A stretch of DNA of 64,000 nt from Pantoea cypripedii (GTDB taxonomy: Bacteria; Pseudomonadota; Gammaproteobacteria; Enterobacterales; Enterobacteriaceae): NCBI RefSeq assembly GCF_002095535.1, contig NZ_MLJI01000002.1, positions 257,786 through 321,785 of the forward strand. The letters run 5' to 3'. Shown piece by piece: positions 45,744 through 55,389 of this stretch. Both the position numbers and the translations under genes were made by a program. Position 1 is the stretch's first letter. The number at the start of each line of letters is the position of its first letter. The notes under the pieces are model-generated. The model was not told where the DNA came from and did not search any database. It worked only from the letters and a program-made list of their open reading frames with translations.

Positions 45744-47099
45744 ATGAGCTCGTTATATCAGTCGATGATTACCGTTATCGAGCAATCGATAACGCCGTTA
45801 GCCGGACGTCTCGGGCAACAGAAATACATCATTGCGATCCGCGATGGCTTTACTGCCGCGCTGCCGTTTATGATCATCGGTTCGTTCATGCTGGTCTTTA
45901 TCTTCCCGCCGTTCTCCGCCACGACGACCAACAGTTTTGCCCGTGCCTGGCTGGATTTCTCCGCGACCTACCGCGAACAACTGATGCTGCCGTTTTACCT
46001 CAGCATGGGCGTCATGACATTTTTTATCTCGGTAGGGATCGGCGCAAGCCTCGGGCGGCAGTTCTCACTGGATCCGGTGATGTCGGGCCTGCTGGCATTT
46101 ATGGCATTCCTGCTGGTCGCCGCACCTTACTCCAACGGTACTATCTCCACCGCCTATCTTTCCGGACAAGGGATTTTTACCGCGCTGATCACCGCCATTT
46201 ATTCAACGCGAGTCTATGCGTGGCTTAAGCAGAAAAATATCACCATCCGCTTACCTAAAGAAGTCCCCACTGGTGTTGCTCGCTCCTTTGAAATATTGAT
46301 TCCGGTGGTGGTGATTATTGGCACCCTGCATCCCCTGAACTTATTTATCCAGGCGCAGACCGGCATGATTATCCCCGAGGCGATTATGCATCTGCTCGGG
46401 CCACTGGTTTCGGCGTCAGATTCCCTGCCCGCGATTTTACTTTCGGTGCTGCTGTGCCAGCTGTTCTGGTTCGCCGGTATCCACGGTGCGCTGATCGTGA
46501 CCGGCATTATGAATCCGTTCTGGATGGCAAATCTCTCGGCCAATCAGGCGGCACTGGCGGCAGGCACGGCGCTGCCGCATATCTATCTGCAGGGTTTCTG
46601 GGATCACTATCTGTTGATTGGTGGCGTGGGTTCCACCTTACCGCTGGCGTTCCTGTTGTTACGTAGCCGCGCAACCCATCTGCGTACCATCGGCAAGATG
46701 GGAATTGTGCCGAGCTTCTTCAACATCAACGAACCGATTATGTTCGGCGCGCCGATCATCATGAATCCCATGCTGTTTATTCCCTTTGTCTGCGTGCCTA
46801 TGGTCAACGCCATCCTTGCCTGGACGGCCACCAAAATGGGCTGGCTGGCGCAGGTGGTGTCACTCACGCCCTGGACGACGCCCGCGCCAATTGGTGCCTC
46901 ATGGGCTGCCAACTGGGCCATCAGCCCGGTGGTGATGTGCCTGATTTGCATGGTGATGTCGGCCCTGATGTACCTGCCTTTCCTGCGCGCTTATGAACGT
47001 TCGCTGCTGAAGACAGAAGAACAAAAAGCCCAGGACAACACCGTGGCCCCTCTGACTAATAAATCCGGAGATAAGCGTAATGAAGTATCAGTTTCCTGA
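45744..47099 (+). CDS. PTS EIIC component, lactose/cellobiose family
   Basis: 451-residue membrane permease of the EIIC Lac family with about ten hydrophobic segments. Conserved elements include FWFAGIHGALIVTGIMNPFW and FNINEPIMFGAPIIMNPML, which holds the sugar-binding Glu. It imports a beta-diglucoside or similar as its 6-phosphate. It lies 12 bases after EIIB and overlaps the GH1 gene by 20 bases. Confidence 0.93.
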   Translation: MSSLYQSMITVIEQSITPLAGRLGQQKYIIAIRDGFTAALPFMIIGSFMLVFIFPPFSATTTNSFARAWLDFSATYREQLMLPFYLSMGVMTFFISVGIGASLGRQFSLDPVMSGLLAFMAFLLVAAPYSNGTISTAYLSGQGIFTALITAIYSTRVYAWLKQKNITIRLPKEVPTGVARSFEILIPVVVIIGTLHPLNLFIQAQTGMIIPEAIMHLLGPLVSASDSLPAILLSVLLCQLFWFAGIHGALIVTGIMNPFWMANLSANQAALAAGTALPHIYLQGFWDHYLLIGGVGSTLPLAFLLLRSRATHLRTIGKMGIVPSFFNINEPIMFGAPIIMNPMLFIPFVCVPMVNAILAWTATKMGWLAQVVSLTPWTTPAPIGASWAANWAISPVVMCLICMVMSALMYLPFLRAYERSLLKTEEQKAQDNTVAPLTNKSGDKRNEVSVS

Positions 47100-48480
47100 G
47101 AATTTCTGGTGGGGCAGCGCCAGTTCGGCTCTGCAAACCGAAGGAGCGAGTTTGTCTGGCGGGAAAAGTGCCACCATCTGGGATCACTGGTTTGAGCAGC
47201 AACCGTGGCGCTTCCATCAGCAGGTCGGCCCCGCAGAGACCTCAACCTTTTATCAGCACTGGCAGCAGGATATCGCCTTATTACGCCAGCTGAATCACAA
47301 CAGTTTTCGCACCTCGCTGAGCTGGTCGCGCTTAATTCCAGACGGAATCGGTGAAGTGAACCCAGACGCGGTGGCCTTTTATAATCGCGTCATCGATGAA
47401 CTGCTGGCGCAGGGCATCAAACCCTTCCTCACCCTGTTCCATTTTGATATGCCGCTGGCAATGCAGGAGAAAGGGGGCTGGGAAAGCCGTGAGGTGGTGG
47501 AAGCATTCGCCCGCTACGCGCAGCTGTGTTTTGAGCTGTTTGGTGACCGGGTACTGCACTGGTTCACCTTTAACGAGCCGATTGTGCCGGTTGAGGGCGG
47601 TTATCTTTATGATTTCCACTATCCCAACGTGGTCGATTTCAGGCGCGCCGCGACGGTGGCTTATCACACCGTGCTGGCCCATGCTTCGGCGGTACGCGCA
47701 TATCGGGCAGGGGGTTATGGCGGCGAAATCGGCATCATCCTTAACCTGACGCCGTCATACCCGCGTTCACAGCATCCGGCCGATCTTAATGCGTCGCATC
47801 ATGCGGACCTGCTGTTTAACCGCAGCTTCCTCGACCCGGTGCTGCTGGGGGAATATCCGGCGGATCTGGTGGCCTTGCTTAAGCAATACGATCAACTGCC
47901 AGCCTGTTTACCGGGTGACAGCACATTGATTGCGGCCGGTAGAATTGACCTGCTGGGCATCAATTATTATCAGCCGCGTCGGGTTAAATGCCGGGAAAAT
48001 GCGGTGAACCCCGCCTCGCCATTAATGCCGGAATGGTTTTTTGACCATTATGAGATGCCGGGGCGCACGATGAATCCGTATCGCGGCTGGGAAATCTACG
48101 CGCCAGGTATTTATGACATTCTCACCAATCTGCGGGTGAACTACGGCAATCCACGCTGCTTTATTTCAGAGAACGGCATGGGGGTTGAGAATGAACAGCG
48201 CTTTGCCGCGGAGGGCCAGATTGACGATCAGTACCGCATCGATTTTATTTCCGATCACCTTAAATGGCTGCACAAGGGGATAAGCGAGGGCAGCAACTGC
48301 CTTGGCTACCATATGTGGACCTTTATTGATAACTGGTCATGGTGCAACGGCTACAAAAACCGCTACGGCTTTGTGCAGCTCGATCTCACCAGCCAACAGC
48401 GTACCGTGAAAAAAAGCGGGGAGTGGTTTGCCGCCACCGCCGCGCATAATGGTTTCAGTGAGCAGGAGTCCACATCATGA
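47080..48480 (+). CDS. GH1 6-phospho-beta-glucosidase
   Basis: 466-residue glycoside hydrolase family 1 enzyme. The acid/base Glu 166 is in WFTFNEPIVP and the nucleophile Glu 364 in CFISENGMGVE. The N-terminal FPENFWWGSASSALQTEGA is diagnostic. It should split the phosphorylated disaccharide or aryl-beta-glucoside imported by the PTS. It overlaps EIIC upstream and EIIA downstream (ATGA), so all are one transcript. Confidence 0.94.
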   Translation: MKYQFPENFWWGSASSALQTEGASLSGGKSATIWDHWFEQQPWRFHQQVGPAETSTFYQHWQQDIALLRQLNHNSFRTSLSWSRLIPDGIGEVNPDAVAFYNRVIDELLAQGIKPFLTLFHFDMPLAMQEKGGWESREVVEAFARYAQLCFELFGDRVLHWFTFNEPIVPVEGGYLYDFHYPNVVDFRRAATVAYHTVLAHASAVRAYRAGGYGGEIGIILNLTPSYPRSQHPADLNASHHADLLFNRSFLDPVLLGEYPADLVALLKQYDQLPACLPGDSTLIAAGRIDLLGINYYQPRRVKCRENAVNPASPLMPEWFFDHYEMPGRTMNPYRGWEIYAPGIYDILTNLRVNYGNPRCFISENGMGVENEQRFAAEGQIDDQYRIDFISDHLKWLHKGISEGSNCLGYHMWTFIDNWSWCNGYKNRYGFVQLDLTSQQRTVKKSGEWFAATAAHNGFSEQESTS

Positions 48481-48779
48481 TCGATTTAGAAGAAGCGGTG
48501 ATGGAAATTATCGTCAATGCCGGTCAGTCGCGCAGTTTATGTTTTGAGGCGTTACAAGCGGCCCGTCAGGGGGATTTTGACGCGGCGAAAAACCTGTTGC
48601 AGGAAGCGGATACCTTCTCCCGGCAGGCCCATAAAATGCAAACAAAGTTGATTGAACAGGACGCGGGTGAGGCCCGTCAGCCGATGTCATTGATTATGGT
48701 GCATGCCCAGGACCATTTGATGACATCCCTGCTGGCGCGCGAGTTGTCCGAAGAGATTGTGCATCTTTATCAACGCTGA
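48477..48779 (+). CDS. PTS EIIA component, lactose/cellobiose family
   Basis: 100-residue trimeric helical EIIA. Phospho-His is probably His 76 in SLIMVHAQDHLMTS, with the conserved Asp in AQDH. It takes phosphate from HPr and gives it to EIIB Cys 8. It is the last gene of the operon and is followed by a strong hairpin. Confidence 0.93.
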   Translation: MIDLEEAVMEIIVNAGQSRSLCFEALQAARQGDFDAAKNLLQEADTFSRQAHKMQTKLIEQDAGEARQPMSLIMVHAQDHLMTSLLARELSEEIVHLYQR

Positions 48780-48788
48780 GGCGTGGCG

Positions 48789-48812
48789 GCTGGACGATCG
48801 CGGTCGTCCAGC
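48789..48812. terminator. Bidirectional hairpin between PTS operon and ybiI
   Basis: GCTGGACGA-TCGCGG-TCGTCCAGC, 9-base perfect stem between two convergent genes. No long T run follows on either strand. Confidence 0.65.
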
Positions 48813-48816
48813 TCGC

Positions 48817-49083
48817 TTATCTTAACTGACTGTCTTTGCTGCCGCGTCGGTTGTAACCGCTGTGGCTCGCTTCGCGCTTATCACGCTCGCTCTGGCATTT
48901 AATGCAATAACGCACGCCGGGTAAGGCCTGCCGACGCGCCTCGGGGATTGGTTCACCACATTCATCACAATATTCTGCACTCTCGCCGTGTGCCAGCTGA
49001 CTGCGCGCCCTGGCAACCGCATCATCGACGGTGGCGTCAATCTGATCCTGAACCGCACCATCGCCAGACCAGCCGCTAGCCAT
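48817..49083 (-). CDS. ybiI: TraR/DksA-family C4 zinc-finger protein YbiI
   Basis: 88-residue protein with a CDECGEPIPEARR and CIKCQSERD four-Cys zinc finger and a conserved tail YNRRGSKDSQLR that matches E. coli YbiI. The family is related to DksA, but the coiled coil that enters RNA polymerase is very short here. Its function is not established. Confidence 0.9.
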   Translation of the reverse strand: MASGWSGDGAVQDQIDATVDDAVARARSQLAHGESAEYCDECGEPIPEARRQALPGVRYCIKCQSERDKREASHSGYNRRGSKDSQLR

Positions 49084-49176
49084 ATTCCGCCTCCTCTGTC
49101 TCAGTTAACCTTAAAAGAGTACAGTTAATCGCCCGTATTTGAGAAATCGAACGTTGCTCTTTTTAAGGTGACCGTG

Positions 49177-49512
49177 ATGATCAAACCAAAAACCAATAAC
49201 CGGCTCGACGAAGATATCTGCGTGCATATTTTCACCGCTTCGGCTGCGATGGTCGGCGTCTGTATTACCGTCATCGGTATTTTTCAGGTGATTACCGCCT
49301 TAAGGCGGGAAGATACGCTGGGTGACGATATGCTGGCCGTCAATGCCATTCTGTATCTGGTGACGACTATTATGTCCTACTGGGCGCTGCGCACCCGCAA
49401 CCAGCGGCGCAATCATAAGCTGGAAAAGATGGTCGATATTCTTTTTCTTGTCGCATTAACCTTTACCACGGTTGCCGCCGGGGTGATTACCTGGGCCATG
49501 ACGTTCACTTGA
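49177..49512 (+). CDS. Small inner-membrane protein of unknown function
   Basis: 111 residues with three clear hydrophobic segments: about 20-42 (FTASAAMVGVCITVIGIF), 58-74 and 90-110. Charged residues lie at the N-terminus and between segments 2 and 3. I chose ATG 49177; GTG 49168 and 49174 are in frame. I do not recognise a named family. Confidence 0.75.
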   Translation: MIKPKTNNRLDEDICVHIFTASAAMVGVCITVIGIFQVITALRREDTLGDDMLAVNAILYLVTTIMSYWALRTRNQRRNHKLEKMVDILFLVALTFTTVAAGVITWAMTFT

Positions 49513-49515
49513 TTA

Positions 49516-50679
49516 TCACTCGTCAGGCCATCGCCAGGCAGGCACGTCCAGCATGCTTTGTCCCTTGATTCGGGTCTGCCCCAGCTCTTTTTCGAGTTCT
49601 ATCATGTGGCATTCCGGGTCACGCATCAGCGCATTCACCAGCCGGTTAGCATGCGATATCACCCAAATCTGCGTGTGCTGCGATGCCTGCAAAATCAGCC
49701 GCGCCAGTGCAGGTAACAGGTCCGGATGCAGGCTGGTTTCTGGCTCGTTAAGCACCATCAGTTCCGGTGGACGCGGCGTCATCAGTGCCGCCACCCAGAG
49801 AATAAACCGCAGCGTGCCATCCGATAACTCGGCAGCAGAAAGAGGGCGCAGCAGCCCCTTTTGGTGGAAGGCCAGCGAGCTACGTCCTCCTGAATGGTGG
49901 ATAACTTCGAGCCGACTGCCGGGAAATGCATCATCAATCGCATGAGCCAGCGCGTGTCGATCGCCGATTTCCATAATTGTCTGAAGCGCCGATGCCAGGT
50001 CTCGCCCGTCATGATGCAGGACGGGGGTGCGTGTCAGCAGCTGTGCCTGGCGGGCGGGTGCATCTTTATCCGTGCGAAAATGATCGTAAAAGCGCCAGTT
50101 GCGGATCGTTTCACGGACCAGGAACACTTCAGGGGCAGCGTGAGGGTCCGCCAGCTGATCAAACATGCTGCCATACACCGGTATTTGCTGAGAGACGACT
50201 TGCCACTGCCGGTCTTCCCGGATCTTAATGAGGTTGGCTTTTCGCTCCACTAAGGAGGAAGCGGGGCGATAATACGGCCCGCTAAAAATGACCTCGCGTT
50301 TGATCTCCGGATCATGGGCAAAGGCTGATGAACTCGGGGTCGGCAGACCGAGTGTGATGGCGTAGCCGAAATGGTCACTGGCGAATCCCAGCTTCAGCCG
50401 CAGCACATTGTGGCGCGGCCCGCCTTCGATCGGCACATCTCCACGCCTCATGCCAGGTGACAGCGTTTCTGGTCCGGCCCAGTAAGTTGAAGTCAGCCCG
50501 CCTTCTTCAGCCAGAGAACTAATTACCCCCTCTTTTGCTGTCTCTGCAAGCAGTCGCAGCGCCTTGTAGAGATTGGATTTCCCACTGCCATTTTCACCGG
50601 TGATGACGTTCAGCCGCCCTAACGGCAGGGTGAGATCGCAGATAGAACGATAATTGGCGATAGAAAAGCAGGTTAACAT
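49516..50679 (-). CDS. AAA_21-type ATPase (RecF/ABC-like)
   Basis: 387-residue ATPase. Walker A GENGSGKSN follows the start (MLTCFSIANYRSICDLTLPLGRLNVIT). Near the C-terminus, LSDGTLRFILWVAALMTP is a signature-like motif, LMVLNEPETSLHPDLLPALARLI is Walker B and VISHAN is the switch His. I chose ATG 50679 by family; the frame runs 33 codons further (50778) without a good ribosome site. Such ATPases often belong to repair or defence systems, but no nuclease partner is adjacent. Confidence 0.8.
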   Translation of the reverse strand: MLTCFSIANYRSICDLTLPLGRLNVITGENGSGKSNLYKALRLLAETAKEGVISSLAEEGGLTSTYWAGPETLSPGMRRGDVPIEGGPRHNVLRLKLGFASDHFGYAITLGLPTPSSSAFAHDPEIKREVIFSGPYYRPASSLVERKANLIKIREDRQWQVVSQQIPVYGSMFDQLADPHAAPEVFLVRETIRNWRFYDHFRTDKDAPARQAQLLTRTPVLHHDGRDLASALQTIMEIGDRHALAHAIDDAFPGSRLEVIHHSGGRSSLAFHQKGLLRPLSAAELSDGTLRFILWVAALMTPRPPELMVLNEPETSLHPDLLPALARLILQASQHTQIWVISHANRLVNALMRDPECHMIELEKELGQTRIKGQSMLDVPAWRWPDE

Positions 50680-51034
50680 AGGCTCGGTTTTTCCCTGGAT
50701 AGTGATGCCAGCTGAGTTATCGGCAGGGAGGGTTTTCTCTGACACTCCAGGACCAGGAGCGACAGTATTCCCACTCATACAAACCGTTAACTTATTGATG
50801 CTTCATTTATTAGTCATAAAATTTCAGCATGAAATTCCCGTTCAGGATTTGCCATTTCAGGAACAAACTTACTCCCGCATGCGTGACAGTGTAACTCTGT
50901 AGGCCTGATATCTCTGCCGTTGCCCGATTTCTCTTACCTGAATTTTGCAAGTAAACATGTATTTTACTGTTGGTTGCATGGGTAAGTGGTACTGTGACGG
51001 CATTATCCTTCCTGTCAGTACCCAAAGGAAAAGC

Positions 51035-51550
51035 ATGTTAACCGGCAAACTTTTAATCAAGCCACTGTTAGTGGCATTACCCCTTTATACCTTCTTTTCA
51101 TCATTGGCTGTTGCTGCACCGATGCCTGCAAATCGTGCTGAAGCGCAAAAAGTCAGCAGGCATGTTGATTCTAATATGCAAAATCAATGGGTTAATTGCA
51201 GTTCACAAGGCGAGATGAGTCAGGATAACTGCATGTATGGTTATACGGCGTTAACCTTCGACGATGCGATGAAAAAGGAAGGCTATAGCTATAAGGATAC
51301 GCTGCATCAGATTGCTGAGAGCAATTCGATGACCAGTTATATGAATTCAGGTCTGAAGGCTATGTTCTCTCCAATCGCCGCATTAGAAACCAAACAGGGG
51401 ACAAAGTTTTTTGTCCAGCATGACCTGGTCTACAAAAAAGATGTGAAGACATTACGGGGTATTTTTGCTGAAAATTACCCGGATGCCGTCCCACAAAAGC
51501 AAGGGAAGCATCATTCCAAAAGATATGAAAATCTATCGGATGACATGTAG
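51035..51550 (+). CDS. Secreted protein of unknown function
   Basis: 171 residues with a signal peptide (MLTGKLLIKPLLVALPLYTF through AVAA, cut near residue 28). The mature part has two Cys (VNCSSQG and DNCMYGY) ten residues apart, which could form a disulfide in the periplasm, and a basic His/Lys-rich end. ATG 51035 has AAAGGA upstream. I do not recognise the family. A hairpin follows. Confidence 0.72.
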   Translation: MLTGKLLIKPLLVALPLYTFFSSLAVAAPMPANRAEAQKVSRHVDSNMQNQWVNCSSQGEMSQDNCMYGYTALTFDDAMKKEGYSYKDTLHQIAESNSMTSYMNSGLKAMFSPIAALETKQGTKFFVQHDLVYKKDVKTLRGIFAENYPDAVPQKQGKHHSKRYENLSDDM

Positions 51551-51557
51551 CTTAATC

Positions 51558-51577
51558 CCCAGCCCTTTGTGGCTGGG
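51558..51577. terminator. Hairpin between secreted protein and DUF333 gene
   Basis: CCCAGCC-CTTTGT-GGCTGGG between convergent genes. No T run follows, so the role as a terminator is tentative. Confidence 0.5.
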
Positions 51578-51588
51578 AGAGTAGTCGG

Positions 51589-51825
51589 TCATATTTTGTG
51601 GTCCCGGTGGTATAGCGCCCATTCCTCGATCAATTCCCCCGAAGGCAGCGTACAGTATCCGGTGGTTTGACCATTGGAGCTGATGAGACTCAGCTTACCT
51701 CCTTTGTCATGGCAATATACCGAAGCAGGGTTGGCCATGTTAACGGGAACATTTGTTTTAACGGCGGTTCTGTTCTGACAGGCGCTTAAGGTCAGGATGG
51801 TCAGAAACAAGAATAATATTTTCAT
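51589..51825 (-). CDS. DUF333 lipoprotein (YoaF-like)
   Basis: 78-residue lipoprotein. The lipobox LSAC places the lipidated Cys near residue 15. The mature part follows the DUF333 pattern: ANPASVYCHDKGGKLSLI, then GYCTLPSGELIEEWALY. ATG 51825 overlaps the stop of the LysR gene (ATGA); the longer frame above lies within that gene. Family members are enteric lipoproteins of unknown role. Coupling to a LysR gene is unusual. Confidence 0.85.
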   Translation of the reverse strand: MKILFLFLTILTLSACQNRTAVKTNVPVNMANPASVYCHDKGGKLSLISSNGQTTGYCTLPSGELIEEWALYHRDHKI

Positions 51826-52787
51826 TGTGTCACTCTCATGCGGATTGGTCGTTTCCTGTCCCTCTGTTCTGCTTCCGTCTCTTCCTTCAGTACGTCGATC
51901 AGCTCCCTCAGCCCCTGCGGGGTCTGACGGTGTCCGGGATAGTAAAGATACATAGCGGGCTCCATGGGAGACCATTCCGGCAGAACGACCCTCAGGCTGC
52001 CATCCCGAAGATACGTGCTCACGCGGTCTTCAAGACAGTAGGCGATACCGGTGCCTGCGAGGGCCAGCTCTATCGCCAGCGCCGTTTCACTGACGCAAAT
52101 CTGACCGGGAACATCAATAACGCGATAATCATCACCACGGCGAAACTCCCATTTATAAATGGTGCCCTGACCGGTACGCATTTGCAGGCAGGAATGCCGG
52201 CGCAGATCCTCGGGAACTGCCGGGGCGGTACGGTGATAGAGATAACGCGGGGAAGCCACTGCCACCCATTTTAAATCGGGACCCAGCCTTACAGCGACTA
52301 AATCTTCCGGCACAGTATTGCCGAAACGTATGCCTGCATCGAATCCCTCTGACACGATATCCACCATCCTGTCGTCTACGCTAATTTCAACCTCAACATC
52401 CGGGTACAGGCTGATGAACTTGGACAGATGACGGGCAATGATGAGTCTGGCGCCGTCGCTCAGTACGTTGAGACGCAGGCGGCCAACCGGACGGTCGCGC
52501 ATACGGTTGATATCATCCAGTGCTTCACCTATTTCACGAAATCCCACCTCAAGCCGTAGTGCCAGGCTGGCACCCGCCTCCGTTGGTGCAACGGTACGGC
52601 TGGTCCGGTTCAGTAACCGCACGCCCAGGCGCGTTTCCAGATTACGCACGGAGTGACTGAGTGCGGACGTGCTGATCCCCAGTTCTATCGCTGCTTTAGT
52701 GAAACTGCGCAGTCTTTCGACCGCTTTGAATGCGTTGAGGTCCGCCAGGTCGCTACGCGAGAGCCTGGCAATAGGTCTTACTGGCAT
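51822..52787 (-). CDS. LysR-family transcriptional regulator
   Basis: 321-residue regulator. Helix-turn-helix at about residues 15-70 (LRSFTKAAIELGISTSALSHSVRNLETRLG), then an effector domain with PRYLYHRTAPAVPEDLRRHSC typical of the CrgA/DmlR group. ATG 52787 is chosen; ATG 52796 is also in frame. It is divergent from the MFS-SDR pair with 137 bases between and probably controls it. Confidence 0.88.
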   Translation of the reverse strand: MPVRPIARLSRSDLADLNAFKAVERLRSFTKAAIELGISTSALSHSVRNLETRLGVRLLNRTSRTVAPTEAGASLALRLEVGFREIGEALDDINRMRDRPVGRLRLNVLSDGARLIIARHLSKFISLYPDVEVEISVDDRMVDIVSEGFDAGIRFGNTVPEDLVAVRLGPDLKWVAVASPRYLYHRTAPAVPEDLRRHSCLQMRTGQGTIYKWEFRRGDDYRVIDVPGQICVSETALAIELALAGTGIAYCLEDRVSTYLRDGSLRVVLPEWSPMEPAMYLYYPGHRQTPQGLRELIDVLKEETEAEQRDRKRPIRMRVTQ

Positions 52788-52924
52788 AATCAACATCCAA
52801 TCGTTGAGTTTAATTCACTGATTCATGGGTTAATGCTAAACAATAACCGCATTCTGCCGACTTATAGTGTACTCCAACTCAACCATACTTATGCAGACCT
52901 TGCTCGGGGGGAACAATAAAAGCG

Positions 52925-54127
52925 ATGTCAGAACAGACTTACCCTTCAGAAATGGACAGAGTACAGCCACCCGCAGGGATATTACCCGCCATGCTGGCGC
53001 TGGGGGCTGGCGGATTATGCATCGGCACCGGCGAATTCTCTCCCATGAGTTTGCTGCCGGATCTGGCGAAAGGCACCGGTGTTTCCGTTCCTGCTGCGGG
53101 GGCCTATATCAGCGCCTATGCAGCAGGCGTGGTGGTTGGTGCACCGGTGATCGCCATTCTGGGAGCACGCTGGCCGCGCAAGCTTTTGCTGCTGGCGTTG
53201 CTGCTCATTGCACTTGCCGGTTATGGCTTCAGTGCAGCAGCCTGGAGCTACAGTTCTCTGCTCATTGCCCGCTTTATTTCAGGATTGCCCCACGGTGCCT
53301 GGTATGGCGTTTCCGCGCTGGTTGCTGCGTCAATGGTGCCTTCCGATCAGAAGGCGCGTTATATCGGTTACGTGATGCTGGGGCTTGCTGTAGCCAACGT
53401 TGCCGGAGTTCCCCTGGTCACCTGGGCGGGACAATCGCTGGGCTGGCGCATGTCTTTCGCGGTAGTGACCGTGGGTATCGTTCTGACGGCGGTGATGGTG
53501 AAGCTGTTTGTTCCGTCAGTTCCGGCTGAGGGTGGAGCATCACCATTGAAGGAACTGGGGGCGTTGCGCAGCCCACAAATTCTGATGACGTTCGGGGTAG
53601 CTTCGGTCAGTTTTGCCGGTATGTTCGCCGTTTATAGCTTTATCACCCCGGCCCTTACCGAAGCCAGCGGCTTCGATCTGAAATGGGTGCCGTGGATCCT
53701 CGTGCTCTGGGGGGTTGGCATGGTCACCGGCAATGTGATTGGCGGGCGTCTGGCGGACCGAGCCTTGATCCCGTCGGTCTTTGGCATGATCTGCTGGAAT
53801 ATGCTCGTGCTGGGCCTTTTTGCACTCGTTGCTGCATGGAAGGTGCCGGTGTTGATCGCGATTTTCTTTCTCGGTAACGGATTCGCGCTGGTGCCTGCGC
53901 TGCAGTCTCACATGATGAATATCGCGGGTGACGCGCAGACACTGGCTTCTTCACTGACGCACAGCGCATTTAATATTTCCAATGCGCTGGGGGCCGCCTG
54001 TGGCGGACTGGCAATTGCTGCGGGGGGCTCCTGGATTTCCACAGGTTGGGTTGGCGTGGTGTTCTCAGCAATAGCGCTGTTGCTCATGTATCTCTCGGTT
54101 CACATCACCAGAAGGAGTCAGAAATGA
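52925..54127 (+). CDS. MFS transporter, DHA1 (AraJ-like) family
   Basis: 400-residue membrane protein with 12 expected hydrophobic segments. The N-terminal GTGEFSPMSLLPDLAKGTGVSV and loop 2-3 region ILGARWPRKLLLL follow the DHA1 drug/sugar efflux group. The substrate is unknown. Its stop overlaps the start of the SDR gene (ATGA), so export and reduction may be linked. Confidence 0.89.
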   Translation: MSEQTYPSEMDRVQPPAGILPAMLALGAGGLCIGTGEFSPMSLLPDLAKGTGVSVPAAGAYISAYAAGVVVGAPVIAILGARWPRKLLLLALLLIALAGYGFSAAAWSYSSLLIARFISGLPHGAWYGVSALVAASMVPSDQKARYIGYVMLGLAVANVAGVPLVTWAGQSLGWRMSFAVVTVGIVLTAVMVKLFVPSVPAEGGASPLKELGALRSPQILMTFGVASVSFAGMFAVYSFITPALTEASGFDLKWVPWILVLWGVGMVTGNVIGGRLADRALIPSVFGMICWNMLVLGLFALVAAWKVPVLIAIFFLGNGFALVPALQSHMMNIAGDAQTLASSLTHSAFNISNALGAACGGLAIAAGGSWISTGWVGVVFSAIALLLMYLSVHITRRSQK

Positions 54128-54966
54128 CAAATCCAGTCATCGCAGCCGGCCGCGTGGCGGTCATTACCGGTGCGGCAAAAGGTATCGGCGCGGCACTTGC
54201 CCGTCGTCTGAGCAGGGAAGGGATGCGGCTAAGCCTGTTCGACAGAGATGAAGCGGGGCTACAGGCGCTGGCAACCACCCTGGGGACGGAATGCTGTCTT
54301 GTCACCGGCGATGTGACCAGCGCTGATGATCTGACCCGCCTGCGCGATAAAACGCTTGCAGCATTCGGCGGAATCGCTCTGCTTATCAATAATGCCGGTA
54401 TTAAAGCGGGCGGTGGCCCCTGGGATTCTCCCGACAAATGGCGCCACAACCTCGAAGTCAATCTGCTGTCCGCTGTGACCCTGCAACACCTGTTTGTGCC
54501 TCTGATGCTGGCGATGGAACAAAGCGGTGCGATTGTGAACCTCGGTTCAAAGGAAGGGATCACCACTCCGCCTGGCAATGCCGCTTATAGCGCTGGCAAG
54601 GCTGCCATTAAGGTGTTAACCGAGCAACTCGCCCATGAACTTTTACACGCGACATCCGGGCGTGTGACGGCTCATTTGCTGGTTCCGGGTTTTACCTGGA
54701 CGGACATGAATTTCCCGGGAATGAATGAGCAGGCCGACGCTAAACCTGATGAAGCCTGGACATCGGGCCAGGTAGTGGATTATTTCGTCAAACATTTTAC
54801 CGCCGGTGATTTTTACATTATCTGCCCGGATAACGCGGTGTCTTCTGATCTGGACCGGAAGCGAATCACCTGGGCAATGCAGGATATGGTTGAGAACCGT
54901 CCGGCATTGTCTCGCTGGCATCCGGACTGGCAAGAAGCATTCAACCGTTGGGTAGATATTTGCTAG
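54124..54966 (+). CDS. Short-chain dehydrogenase/reductase
   Basis: 280-residue NAD(P)-dependent enzyme. The cofactor motif TGAAKGIG is at residues 17-24, NNAG follows near residue 92, and the catalytic YSAGK is near residue 159 with the Ser in VNLGSKEG. The C-terminal extension is longer than the core 250. ATG 54124 is coupled to the MFS gene. The substrate is not known. Confidence 0.9.
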   Translation: MTNPVIAAGRVAVITGAAKGIGAALARRLSREGMRLSLFDRDEAGLQALATTLGTECCLVTGDVTSADDLTRLRDKTLAAFGGIALLINNAGIKAGGGPWDSPDKWRHNLEVNLLSAVTLQHLFVPLMLAMEQSGAIVNLGSKEGITTPPGNAAYSAGKAAIKVLTEQLAHELLHATSGRVTAHLLVPGFTWTDMNFPGMNEQADAKPDEAWTSGQVVDYFVKHFTAGDFYIICPDNAVSSDLDRKRITWAMQDMVENRPALSRWHPDWQEAFNRWVDIC

Positions 54967-55214
54967 TTCAGACTGGTTCTATTTAGGAATAACCTCATGA
55001 TTCTTTATTCATTCTTAACTGATTTCCAGGAATCGCTTCGAAACAGAATGAAAGGTTATTTTGTTTTTTCCGCTCTGTTTAGATTGTTTGCAAAAAATCC
55101 CATTTGTCAGGTTGAGTTCAGGAAAACATCCGCATCTCCCTTCAGCTACAGCAATCGTGTTGCGTGTGGCTGGCATCACCCTTTTTCTGATAGGGGTTCT
55201 GGCAAACATAAAAC

Positions 55215-55359
55215 GCGATTCCCTGCACTCGTACAAATGGCAGAAGGCGGACCGATTATTCTGGAGTCGTCACAGGGACCGGAGCGGATAGACCAGATAA
55301 AATATGCCGTATTTGAAGTCAATGGTCATATTTCCGTCATGCCTGCGGCAGAAAAATAA
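55215..55359 (+). pseudogene. C-terminal remnant of a DUF421 (YetF/YcaP-like) membrane protein
   Basis: The frame beginning at 54997 has no recognisable N-terminus, but its last 45 or so residues end IDQIKYAVFEVNGHISVMP, the hallmark C-terminus of DUF421 proteins. The membrane segments expected before it are absent in this frame, so this looks like a decayed gene tail. The interval 54967-55604 has no intact gene; it holds this remnant, a hairpin and the SDR fragment below. Confidence 0.5.
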
Positions 55360-55389
55360 ATAGCCTTATGATGAAACGCTGCACCGCTT

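Noticed and set aside
52867..53529. 220-codon plus-strand frame overlapping the MFS gene
   Set aside because: It overlaps the transporter in another frame, is rich in Arg, Cys and Trp, and has no membrane pattern or ribosome site.
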